Positions 40,901 to 53,994 of a DNA stretch of 64,000 nt are shown piece after piece; position 1 is the first letter of the stretch; each line of letters opens with the position of its first letter. This DNA comes from Anisakis pegreffii (lineage: Eukaryota > Nematoda > Chromadorea > Rhabditida > Anisakidae), in NCBI GenBank assembly GCA_035041965.1, contig JAPYMA010001406.1, forward strand, positions 124,001 through 188,000, given 5' to 3'. The notes under the pieces were generated by a model, which did no database searches, was not told the origin of the DNA, and saw only the letters and a list, made by a program, of their open reading frames with translations. Position numbers and translations under genes: made by a program.

Positions 40901-43900
40901 AAATTTCGAGAATTGTTTCTCATTCGGGATTTTTTTCGCGAAAACATTTCGTGTGCATGTTAGCGACAATTACCTTATAGTTAGCGCACTCTCAAGAACT
41001 ACTGTATGGATTGCGTGGTACATTCAAATTTGTGAGCATCGCAAATAACGTCTGAAATTATCATTGCATTAGGCTTGGACTCATAGCGCACAAACATTTC
41101 TCACTGCATCAGACCTCACGAACGATCAAAAACAACACTGAAATTTTCACGACGACGACACTGTTGAGTGAAGAAAAGATTTATGTGCTGGAGAATTTTT
41201 CATTTTTCGTCACGCATTATATAATTCGCAATTTTGAATGATCAAAGAGAAGACAGCAAAATGGAACATTAATTTAATGAAATAGCACGGTGAATCTTTA
41301 TGAAATTCTGAAATTGTTTCTCATAAATCAATTTCGAATTTTCTCTCCAAATGATTCATTGATGTTGTCAATATCGGTCCATGTATAATGTTGTCATGAG
41401 CGGATTGGTTTCCTTTTTAAAGGATACCATTCATTGTTCGTCGATGTCGTGTGATTCGCACTTGACAACGAAACGACAGCAAAAAAAATAATGCATGCTA
41501 ATTTAAGACATGCTTCGCGCGCTTTCTCCATACAACTTTCATTACGCATTGAACATTGAACAGGCAAAACTCATTCAACATTCTTCCGTTATCCCAATTA
41601 GGGATTTCAAGTTCTGAAAGTTCAACCGGAAAGATCTTGAATGATGCATTCGAACGATCATTTTCGACTGTTTGTCCTTTAGGCACACAGCAACAGATTT
41701 GAGCTAAAACAGAGGTTCACGCTATTCTAATTCAGTCGTATCCAAAACAAAACGTAACCAGGGATACGATGATAACTTGTTACCTCGATTCGAAGGTTCT
41801 GGCAGAAGTAAGTTCAAGTTAACAGACTTAAGAGATACGTCAATCATAAACTCATCAATGTGCATAAAAGAGATTTGTTAAATCACTGTGAATAAAAAGC
41901 GATTTGTTGGAATTGATATGCGCGCAGAATGCAAATTGATCATATGATATGATAGAGTGAATGACACAGGTTATTTGTCTGTGCATTAGTAGTAGTAACA
42001 GTGTGTATTCAGATGACTTTATTGATGCGTAATTCATCAAAATGTCGAACAATGGAATACAATACAAAAAATTAGAATTGTCACATTTTGGGTCAAACAA
42101 ACAGGCAAGTATTGAGATGAGGCAAATATATCACTTAACTCATCATTCATAAGGACAGCACGAAACCTGATATACAGCAGATGTGTTTCCATGTGAAAAC
42201 GTCCTCAAACTACTAATTCCATTAGCGAGAATATCTTCAAGCAAACCGTAACACTCTAATTCCCTAAATAATATCAAGTGTTCGCAATGTATCTGATCGC
42301 TTGGAATGTGCGAATGCTCCACTAGCACACATTTTTACAACAACGTTTCTCATTACAAATTCTACAGTGAAGGGATTTTTAGATGAGAAGAAACTTTAAC
42401 TTTTGCATTTTAACGTTATCTTTTGGATTATTGGATTTTTATGGGACTGAACCAGTCAAATAATAGTTGAAACAGCTTTCAGTGATTCATGCAAAAGTTA
42501 TGCTAAAACTACATAAAGTCTTCCTTGTTGATCACCGTTTGAAACTTTTCAAATGCTTTCTATAAAACATGGAATGAAAAGATTTTTCATGAACTGCATG
42601 TAAAAGCATGCAAATAAAACATTTTCAACAATTGCCGTAACGAATTCTCGAACACAGTAATAACTTTGAGTTCACTTCCATTATTGCAATCATTTGGTAA
42701 TCTCTTGTCTAATTGCAATCACGGAACGCAAAACAACTTCATGCAAAACAGCAACAAACAACGACTTGTTGTCGTTTCCTTCCCTTTAACCAACTCACAC
42801 ATCAATTCTAAAATGGTGATTGATAAATTGATGGTGTCATATTTGGTGAGCATAGTGAGAAAGTACGGAAATTTGAGCCATTAATTGAGTTTCGTTGTGC
42901 TCTATTATTGTGTTTTTGTGCATACGCATGCATCGTAATAGGTGCCTGAGTAGAGTTATTACTCAACTAAATTATTATATAATGATAAATCGTTCTTATG
43001 AGGACAAATAATAGCAACCGAACACGCTCACTAATCAAACAGTTGAGAAGTGACTATCGATTAAGTGATCATTTATTACGTAATAAAAAATATGAAGCGA
43101 ATATCAGATCACAACCCCAAATCCGTCTAATGCCATCCACACATCTCATCGGATTAACGAATCCAATCATTTCGTTTCAACAGTAAACATTCTCAGAAAG
43201 TATCATATGAAAGGAATAATGAATGATTTCTTTACAGCCATTTCATCGAATTAACTCCATTCAAACCTATATAACTTTTAGAATGAAGTGAATATTCGGA
43301 TATCCTACCGATAAATATGGTCATAAATAAAGATTATAGATTATGATCAGCCCGTGTAAATATTTAGATATTTCTCGACGGAGTTGAATGTAACCATCAG
43401 CATCAAGCACTGTAATGAGGGCAACATTCCCCCAACGTGGGAGGATACAACACACTGAGTAAACTGCAAGAAGGTTACTGGCATTCACCAAGAAATACAT
43501 TAAAATTCTGATAAAATTCATGATTGGAATTGCGGGTTGATCATAGAGTAATAGTTAAGGGCACTATTTACTTAAAATGCCATTCGGTGGTCGTAAAAGT
43601 CAACGTTTCATGTTATGAGATAATAAAATGGATTTTATGCGACCACATTTCGTTGTTTTCATTTGATACAAATACAGTCGTTCATCTGCGAATTCAAATG
43701 ATTTCATATTTACTTATCAACTGTAGTTTCATTCTCCTCGTAAAATGCAATCAGTTGTCATAACTGGAAGAATTTTGGTCCATAAACAAGAGCCATAAAA
43801 TTTTGGCCCAAATTTTTTGATGTATTACATGTTTTCGTGAGTATTTCCTGCCCGACTCGATGACCAACTGATTGTGAGATGATATTTTATCACTGAGAAA

Positions 43901-46900
43901 ATTCAATATTCGCTGCCTCAATATATCGACTCACTACTACTCACTCAATGAACTGATATTAAGTTAATGTTCCTCAAACTATTTCATAACCCCAAGATGA
44001 AGCGAACCCTCCTTTCGCGGAACCATTCATTCAGTATGGACATAATTTTTCATTAAATGGGAGCATCGAATATAATCGAATTCAGGTGTTAAGTATCAAT
44101 GTCAAACTGCTGATGAAACAACTGCAAAGAATGCGCAATCACCTTCTAACACTCCTTCAGTTATGCGCCTGAAATAAATCTCAAGAAAATTTTGTAACTA
44201 CACAAATAATGTAACCACGGATGACTTTTGAATATCGCTATCGGATAGAAGTGATTGAAGCGTGGTGTTCATCGTGAACAACTTGTTGGTCAAATAAATG
44301 AGTCAGTTTACAGGAAATGCGAAAGATTTAGCGGATGAAGTTGAATGGACTGCTTCCAGGAGAGGAAAATAACAACTCGTAATTAAATGCTCCTTTAAAT
44401 ATGTTTCCATGCAAGATGGCAACTAACTATTCATGTGAATCAGTTTATGGGAATATAATAGCCTCATACATTCTCATTCATGTCGTCTTTGTGTCATATT
44501 TTGTCATGATTCAATACATGTGGATATGTTCATTAGTGAACTGCATTAGTCAACACTGTTGAATGTGCAACAAAACACCAAACGTTTTTGTCGATCATTT
44601 TGTCGACTCAGTCATAATCTGATATGGTGGTTATTATAATGGATTTGCTGTGAGTGCTCACTGTTGAGAAATTCTTTTCAGATAAGATATTGGTGTGTTG
44701 TGCTGCTTGCTGTCTCATTGCTATCTGAATTTTTCTCAAAATCAGCACTAAAGGTGCCTGCCTATTCGAGGCAGTTTGTTCGTCGTTCCAAAACAAAATG
44801 TGATTATTCAATTAAAATTTTTCGTCCACCGAACAGTCGAACACGACAATGATGATCATTCTCTGCAGTGTTGTAGCTTAATCCTGCTGGAAATGATTTC
44901 AGTGCCTATTGAAGATGTCATATCAGCAGAGATAACAGATAAGAGTTAAGTGAACGACAACAATAACAAAAGTGTGCAATAAATCATTGCGGATGATTTG
45001 TCATGAACAATAGACGGAACGTAACTGATCAAATTTGAATTGATCATATCTCCGATACACTGTCATTTGATATCGACATATATGTGTATACCTTATGATC
45101 GTAATCAATTTGTTCATTAACGAATAGAATGGCTCAGCATTGGACAGCAAGCAGTGTAATATGATATGAGGGAACAGTGAGAGAACGTGTTGAATTGTGA
45201 ATTGATACGTTGACGCAGTTGGTTACCAGGTGACAGCAATTACTAGATGCATAAAGCATGGATATTTCCCTCTTGACGAACTTACTTCAGTTTATTGATG
45301 GTCACTGCTGATAGTAGTCACTCGTTACCATACACACATTGCAAACTTCATTTTAGCAGATGTTATATTGGACGATTGTTTTTTGGTTCAGTGTAAATAA
45401 GAAGTTAATTGAATTTACTCACATTCGTATTAATCGCAACTTCCTGTGGCAATGTAACAACTATTTGCATATTTTGAGTAATTTAATAAAGTTTCTCGGA
45501 AACGGAAGAAGCAGTCTGACAAAGTTGCTGATTTGAAGTTTAATATCGTGCGTTTTCAAATAGTTAACAACTACATTCAAAGGAATATGTCGCTGGTTTT
45601 ACACGATTACAAAGCGCTGCTTTAAGAAGTTCCTTTTCAGACTCGTTCTGTGCTCGAAACAAAACGCTATTAATCTATAGTTGCAAAACCGAGTTAATTG
45701 ATCGTTTTTGTGGACTAACGAGATGCGCGAACAATGAACGGATGAAATCACTGATTGTAAAGCTTTTCGGCTCGGCTCTTCAACCGATCACTTGTTTACA
45801 ACAGATTACAAAGATGGGGACCATTCTCAAATGCAACCAAATAATAAACAAATGTGAATTCGGCTAAACTTTCAATTTTAGTTGCAGGTGTAAAACATAA
45901 GTAATCGAATGCAAGTAAAATCGTGTATTTCTATCGAGATTGTTGCATGAGCTACACATTTTACATTTGTTTTTTGCTTTAGATCGGTCAAGTTGAATAG
46001 TGACATAAAAATGAATACTGTTGTTTTTTTTCAATAAGAAGATTAAGCGTTTGTTTTGTTTACGGATGAAATGGCGATGCGGAAACGGATACGGAAGTTA
46101 AATACAGGATAAGTGCGATCTTCAAATCCTTTCACTCGATCCGTCCATCAATAGCTGAGAGTGCATTAAGACCACTAATTCGTTTCATCCGACTGAGGTC
46201 AAGAACTCACTGTTCAGTTATGAACTGACACAATGTTCTATCAATAAATCGAAACAAATGAATTTGAATACGATTATAGCCTATTTTCTCAGTTGTACCA
46301 CCATCGATCAACTATCGTGGATAAGCTCGACTTTCTTAGTAATGTTTTCGGGAGAATCTGTTTCTGGGGACACCGATGGTGAATCAAATCTCATTGAGTC
46401 GTAAAACGAAATGGTCATATCAACTCATACATAAAGCAATACTGATTGTACGGCATGTCGCTTTGCTATTTGAGAAGATTTTGAAACAATATCATTGGAA
46501 TTTTGTCCAGCAATAATAAAAACGATTAAGTTGGTTTCACCGGTACATCAAAAAATGGTATCGTTTCATTAAGGCTCTCATCATTCACGAATAATCCATC
46601 GAAACAGCGATAATGCTATTTTTCATGACGCGTAAACATCGGTTCAAACACTCTTTTACTGCTCCAGCTTGTTCGGCTTATTATTTAAGATCATGCATAA
46701 ATTTTTATTTGTCTATTCGTTAATTATATGTAATCAAAAACCTCAAATAATGCTTAGAGTACTGCTTTTTGATTGTCGATCTTTTTGCTAAAAAGACGAT
46801 TTCTATTTAAACAATCTCAATTATCCGATCGAATATGTTGAGGCTATGGAAATGATATAATTATTTGAAATTTTAATTACACCAAGCCGCATCAAACATT

Positions 46901-49900
46901 CATCAATCATGGAATCATCCGCTTGGGTGCCGTCATTTTCGGCAATAAAGATCTTATCACTCTCTTAACAAGAGCATTTATTTCGCAACTGGTTTCTCAT
47001 CGGAAACGGCCATTCGGATGTGCTCCCAAATGCAAGGAGTCCCCGCTCTCTTCGAATGCATGTGTAACATTGTGTGAATCTGAAACGACAGAAGAGCTGG
47101 TCTTATCGTGCATGTTGCTACGGTGATTGTGACCCACATATGCAACTCTGAAATTTTCGTAAATTCAACAAAAGAACGCTCTAATGTAAAAATTATCTGC
47201 TCAGCTTGATGCAAATCTCACCTCATAATTGTTCTCGAAGGAGTTTTGGACAAAAGAAACAATCGAATGTCCGTTGCTGAGCCCATTCAAGCCCAATTCT
47301 TGGTAGCTTGATCAACTGCAGTTTCCAAAGCGATCAATTACAAAGCACTTAGTTACAGCAGCAATCAGCAGTCTATCATCTTCCCAGATTCTCAAATTAA
47401 CCTCTCAGTTTTCCTATTATCCATAAATATCGCCCAGATCAACTGCTACTCAACACGATTAATTTATGCTAATGTGCATATCGCATTTCATCAGGTCATA
47501 TTAACCAAAACAAACATTTTATGCACATATATGTTTATATTAAACATTCTCAACAAAATACACTCTAATCTTCAAGTGCACACACATCTTACGTCGTCAA
47601 CACAGTATCATATCAACAGATATTCCAAAGTGAGGGAAGTACGAGTGCACTTCTTGGGAACCTTCATTACTCCGATTGAAACTAAGCAAATAGTTTTGCT
47701 TGAATCCGCGATTAAAATTCTCCATGATAGTTCTCGTTTATCTCTATCGATCGCAACATAAACTTAAACAATCCATTAATGATCTTTATCATTGAATCTC
47801 ACTTAGCAGTTATTCTGAGTTGAGCTTTCAATTCCCAGTAACTGCAATCGTTTCGAATAGTAAACTCAAATTGATGATTTGGATGCGTAGAATCTTGAAT
47901 TGATCATGGCATACTCATAGCTTGAATGCTTCTATAGCTTGAAGCGGTTTTCGTTATGATATCGCTAACTCTTAAGTTGCTAAATAGCTCAGTGTTTTTG
48001 CGATTCGCTAGCTTCAAGTGGAAAGAATACTGGAACAGTTAATGTTTTGGGTCAAATGCAAATGAAAAATGATTCAGTCATCTATGCCTGTTGACTTAAC
48101 ATAGTAGTGTTGTTTTCCTTGTTTGCATACGGTGTTGTTTTGGAGCAACGACTCGACCGACCGGTAGTCGGTTGAGCTTCATCTGTAAACAATGTTCAAC
48201 ATATGTGATTATAATGAGTATATCCGACTGAATCCCATCAAGTACTAGATCAAACATGTTACCGCACAGCACTTTGTAGTTCATTAATCCCTGTCGCTTT
48301 CATTTAACTAAAGGTAAATGAATGGCTTGGATAAGTTGCGTTCGCGTGTTCGATATCAGCTGCAATAAATCCATCAAACAACAATTGCAGTGCTGTGAAT
48401 TGTGAGCGAACAAATCTCGCAACATCACATGAGGGAACATGAAATGATATTCGCTGTCGGAATACATCTTCAATGATGGGATATCATTAGTCGTAAATTA
48501 ATAATAATTCAACAATGGAGCATAATGTGACACAATGTGCAAATACAACAAATGGTTGAGAATTTTTTAGGCGTTCTCAAGATCTATTCAGCGTAGCGAT
48601 TCGGCGCGAAGTTAGTGGCCGAAGTGATCGGATAAAGACGAAAACAATGCAGGTGCAGCTGAGAGATCAATGCCGCACAATAGGTAGGATCATTGGAGGG
48701 ATATTCACTGATGATCATTAATCTTCCCTCAAGGAATACTTCTAATTTGCTTGAAAGGCATTCTAATCACCACATGAAATTGGAAATGTTGAAAATCAGA
48801 TTATCCTTGCTGTTGAAAATGTTGTGAGGGTAACGTATATTTCAGGCACTCAAAATATTCGTCATATATGTCGAACCACTAACAATGTTTGTTTTAACTT
48901 GATATGATAGGTTTAATGAATCAGAACTGAAGTTAATCTGTCAACGAACAGTTTCGTCTAATTAACGAAGTCAACGAATAGTTCTATTCCTCACATTGTC
49001 TTCTCACTGTGAATTCGTGTAAATCACGACCCCTTACCTTATGTTCACAATATGAATCATATTGAAATTTCTCCCAGCTGTTTGCTAATGTCATGTGCAA
49101 ACTTGTTAGATCGTTGATGTACTATGTACTTTTCATTTCTGTTTGCACTCTTCTTGTTCAAATAAGCGCTTAACAATTCTGTTACCACATCAATTCTGCG
49201 GAAACAATTCAGCGCAAGCGCGTTTCTTTCGTTCAGTCATTCTTTGTTTAATATCAACTGCTTTATTCGCATTTTCAGTTAAAGCATACTAGCACAATAG
49301 ATCATGGGAATGTTAGAAAGAGAAACGCGATGCTATAACAAATCGCACAATTCGATGTTGAATAGCAATGTGCCGTCATCATACATTACTCAATTTGCGG
49401 TTCAATTAACTAAAGAATTTCTCGTCAAATCATTATGGCACTCATATCAAATGTTTCTAAGTGCACTTTTCCATCAGCCAACGAAACGTAAACATCACTA
49501 AAAAATCTTGTTTTAAATATTTTAGAATAAAATTCATGATGAATGATTTGAAAACATTTTTTTTAGAAAACAAGCTCTGTGGTTGGGTGTAATGTCACTT
49601 GCTGGGTTCGGTGCGTTATACGATCAGAAATGATCAAAGTGAATTCATCAGAACTGATTCAATATTTTCAAGTAACTGGATGGAGTAACAATAACATCTG
49701 AACGGAGAAACATCTTCGATTGCAGTCGAAACAATAACATTTCACATCAACACGACAGAGATTCACTTGCTTTTGACGATAACAATTCGCGATTTCTTCA
49801 CATCGATCGCATCTGATTAGAAATTTTCATTTGATCAGAATTTATGACTGAAATTGTTTTGAGAGAATCAAATGAATCTGCATGCGAAAGATCCGTTTGA

Positions 49901-50814
49901 GACTAAAAGTCATGATTATTTGAATGTTGACAGTGCATTTTCTTTGTGAAGTCGCAATCTAAAGGTGAATAAAGAATCTCATGAAAAAACATACATGTTT
50001 AAATTTATGCCGGTTTCAATTTATGTCGCAATGATGAACGATTGGAAAAAGAAATTCGTGAAAATAACACACCGGTTGGTGTATATTCTTGTCAACATGA
50101 ATGAATGTTTCCGTAGACGAACTTCGATTTGCGTACGACTTTGTGTTCAAATAACCTTGATTCTTGCACTCATCTATTCAAAAAATTGATTTCTTTCCGT
50201 TCAGATATGAAGAAATTGCTGTTTTAGTGGAACGTTGATGAGTTTAACAGCGACACTTGCCAGAAGAAATTCTGTTTCGTTCACTCAGTTGGATTGGACT
50301 CATTCGCTGACCACCGAACCGTCCAAGCATCACAGACTGCGGCTTAATTCGTACATCACTTTAGGGATAAGAACTGATTCAGTTTATTTGTGATCTTCAA
50401 CGCACAACGAAAGTATTCGTACGGCTGGATAACTGAGCTTGTGAATTCCTACTGTAAGTTTCAAATTTTCTCATTGATATGCAATCTCATTAAAACACCT
50501 GTCAACTTATGAATTCATGATTTCACACCATTCAGTGCATTTCTCTCAACAATATCGCTTGCTTTCAGATATTTCTGCGTATTTCATCAAGATGTATATA
50601 CCTCAGTGTATGTTAGTTACGCCAGTTTTCGTACTTTGCACCACGAATGGCAGTCTAGAAAGAACTCTTCCGGTAGTCTACGACATCACAAAAGAAAAAA
50701 CCAGACGAAAACTGACTTAAAAATGAAAAAAGACAGGAAATTCGCGAAATTCCAAATTTGTTTCGAGAAAATGTTTACTGGTGAGTGTTGCTGACTGAAT
50801 TGTATTTATATTTG

Positions 50815-50834
50815 AAGTGATCAAATGATCACTT
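50815..50834. repeat. Perfect inverted repeat, 9-base arms
   Basis: Arms AAGTGATCA and TGATCACTT flank a two-base AA centre. In a gene-free stretch it may be a binding site for a dimeric factor or chance; nothing nearby decides this. Confidence 0.6.
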
Positions 50835-52572
50835 ACGTAATTGGAGAAAGACGAAAAAATGATTCGAAAGGAATGAAGAAGACGGTAAGTATTTTTTAAG
50901 GAGATTATTTTAAGAGATTATCGAAACGAGAGCAGATTGTTTACTCTGTCCATCATCAGTGATTGCAGAAATATTTTTGTTGTTGGAATTTCAAACGGAA
51001 GAATTTGGAAACGTTGAAACTAAAAAACTATAGTCCGATGTGAATCGTTTCTGAGCAAAAATTGTCATGAACGCTCGTTGAACTGTTTAAGAGTGTTCAA
51101 TCTGAACGATTCTCATGTGAAATCGGCGTTAAATTACTATGAAAGAGCTTTGGAAAGAATTCGAGATAACTGGGAAGATCAATTGACAAAGAAATTCGAT
51201 GCATTTCGGCTGATTTATTGGATCAGCTTTGCTGATTAATTTAATGAGGAATTTGCTTCATTGATGAAATTTTCCATCGATGGTATGATTATAACTTATT
51301 GTTAATGAACAGAATCATTTCATCGGTGAAATACGCTATGAAATGAGATGCCGATGAGTACATTGGCATGTCATTTCAGGGTAAATGGGAATGTGGGAAC
51401 AGTGAAGCGTTGGTTTTATGTTTGTTTGGTTTTATTTGCATTGCTTTTGATGATCTTATCGCAGTGATACGATGATGGACTGTTGAATGATATCAATTCA
51501 ATATCAACATCGAGAATGAATAAATCTTGAAGTCTTTACGCTCATCGCAAATGACACAACACACAGTGAATGCTCATGAGCGGATGGAAAGGTGGGGCGA
51601 TAGCGGAAAATAAAACTGTTTTGCTTGATGATAGAGGAAGATTTGATGAGAAGAATGATACTTTCGAATGTGATGTGTGCATGGAGAGTATTTAAACGGT
51701 TGATCGTCTCGAAATGAGTGCATTTATGATTCTTTTGTCGTTTCTTAATTTGAACAACACTGATTTCTTGATTTATTCCCTCTCTCAGATGACCTCGAAT
51801 CCAATTCTCAATATCAATCGCTTTTTCAGCTTCGCAATTCTCTTCATCCAGCTAACTTGATACTTTCAAAAGAGATTCAAATATGTTGAGGGTAATCCGT
51901 TTCTTGCTGCATTTCCTAGTGCAGTGTTTCGCACGTTTAGAAGCTTCATTACCGTATTCGATGGCCTGGTAGGTCGTCATGGTAACCCCAGCCTCCCTAC
52001 CGTTTCCAGCCTTCGAAGGGAAATTCAAATGATGACCTTCAGCCTGTTTAATAACAAAAATCCTAGTATTACAAATAATGATCGGATAGTTGAATTGCAG
52101 TATGTGATTTTACTATTGACGCATTCGAATTTATAAACCTTTCTGTAGGAAATACTAATGATCTCACCAAGGATCCTGAAAAAATGGTGTTGAATAATCC
52201 TTGATCTCCAAGTGTTATTGGTGACGTGGTATGACACACCGGTTCTCCAATTACCTGTTTGTTCCCTAGTCACTTGTTCGAGTCAGCATTGTTTTCTTGT
52301 TGCAGCGATTATTTCTTTCGCTGATGTGCTCGCTCGCTTGCTCTTCTCATCTGAATTGCGCTTTTCATTTCGTAGTGTTTAATGATGCGCTCTCTGTATG
52401 CGTATAGCGTTTGCGTTTCCGTTGAACACATTCTCTTTCTCAAATGTGGGAAGGAATGAACAAATGACACCGATTCAGTTTGCTCGCTATTGATCACATT
52501 CATTAAGTTTCACTTTGTTTTTTGTTTTCTTCGCTTTTTTGACTATATCTTATATCATCAATACGTCCAACC

Positions 52573-52649
52573 AATTAATTATAATGTCCACCAAATGAAA
52601 ACTTACGTTTAATTAATTATAATGTTCACCAAATGAGAAGTTTACCTTT
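52573..52649. repeat. Two-copy tandem repeat, period 38
   Basis: A unit beginning AATTAATTATAATGTCCACC is repeated directly at 52611 with a handful of substitutions and one length change. This is a recent local duplication in non-coding DNA about 1.3 kb upstream of the NAD kinase exons. Confidence 0.75.
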
Positions 52650-53902
52650 AATTTAAATGCTTTCCTCTAGTTTACGGATTCGAAATTGGGTATGACGCAA
52701 ATAAGTAAGGTTTGATGTGTTGAGGAGAATAGCGTGGTTGTTGTCTTCGTTTCTGAGTGTAAGCAAACACCAAGAGAATTATTCGTCATCGATTGCAACA
52801 AATTCGACTTGCGGTTTGAGCACCAAATAAAACCTCATTCATCACTTTATTTCATTGCATTCTTCAAATGGACTCACTGCATTTGCTATTTGCTGCATAC
52901 AATGTCTGTAATTCGTATCAACAAACCGTTTCGTTTAAGTAACGTGCATTCCAGCTGACATTGCTTTGAATCACTTCACCAACGAAAACCTTCGTGACTG
53001 TCATCGTAAAGCAATCAGTTCCACCAAAAAAACATCATATTACTAGTGTTTTTTGAGTGTTTTTCTGGTCAAAAATTATTTGTTGTTGGCTTTTTGTAAA
53101 CGTAGTGATATTTTTACAAGTGTTATTGCATTCCATCACTAGCAACATCCACTGATAAGCCCTAAGATAAGAAAATTTTGTTCCTGTATTTATTTTCAGT
53201 GTGTTTACGAGCACCTGATCAGTTATAAGCAACCAATCACGTGATCGGTTGTTCACTACGTTTGTTCAGCTTATGAATTGCATTCGTTCATTCAGTAATG
53301 AGTAGATGAATTAACTGAAATTATTCTATTGATTAGCTCTATACTCATTCTAGCATTTCACTTTATCGATGGTTGAACGGTGTAATTAAAATGATTAATG
53401 TTAAATTGGTGTTTATGTTATGATTGTATTTGCTGTGCTTTGTTATTTATCATATTGATGCGTTTATGTTAATTTTAATGATGAGCAAAGAACACAGTCC
53501 AAATTGTTGACAGATTAATGTTGTTGTTTTTACTCGGAACGTTTCGAAAATATCTGAATGTGTAAAATCAATTTAACTCATCTATTGTCAGCAATTTGGA
53601 TTGATTATGTTCGATTTCGGTTCTCTCATTTTATTGATATTGTCGACAGTTAACGTTCTTCTGTGTGTGTTCGTGTGAAAATGTCGATTGTTTTTGAATC
53701 TGTTAATCCGATCAGGTTGTAGGCAACGTTACCAAAATCAACATAGAAACGGTACTTACAAGGCAACCGAATATGGTTGCTGGAGCAACGGAAGTCGATC
53801 ATATTGTTGACATCAACTATCTTAGTAATAAACAACAACCGTCAAAGGTTATCTCTTCACGAGCACTTTTGTTTTTTTGATTTTATTATTATTCGCACAG
53901 AA

Positions 53903-53917
53903 ATGTTTCCATCAGGT
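53903..53917 (+). CDS. NADK2: Candidate first coding exon of NADK2
   Basis: A long pyrimidine-rich tract ending CGCACAG (to 53900) is followed two bases later by an ATG and four more codons, then GTCTGA. If spliced there, it joins in phase 0 to the next exon at 53995. The more conventional GTGTCT donor two bases earlier would put the kinase out of frame. The acceptor could take a spliced leader. The intron would be 77 bases. This is an inference from phase alone. Confidence 0.3.
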
Positions 53918-53994
53918 GTCTGACGATCATTGACTGCTACATTATGCACTTGGAATGGCAACAATAAGAGTTTTAATTCGGATTCATTTTTAAG

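Larger units (their letters stand above)
28200..53890. other. Long gene desert, about 26 kb
   Basis: No frame in this stretch matches a family I know, and no set of frames chains through compatible splice sites. Codon-like regularity and GC islands are both lacking. It holds a few microsatellites and short inverted or tandem repeats, listed separately. It may be intergenic or may contain long 5' introns of the NAD kinase gene. Confidence 0.55.

Noticed and set aside
42143..42328. Minus-strand open frame of 61 codons with mixed composition
   Set aside because: No recognised motif and no splice partners; kept out as chance.
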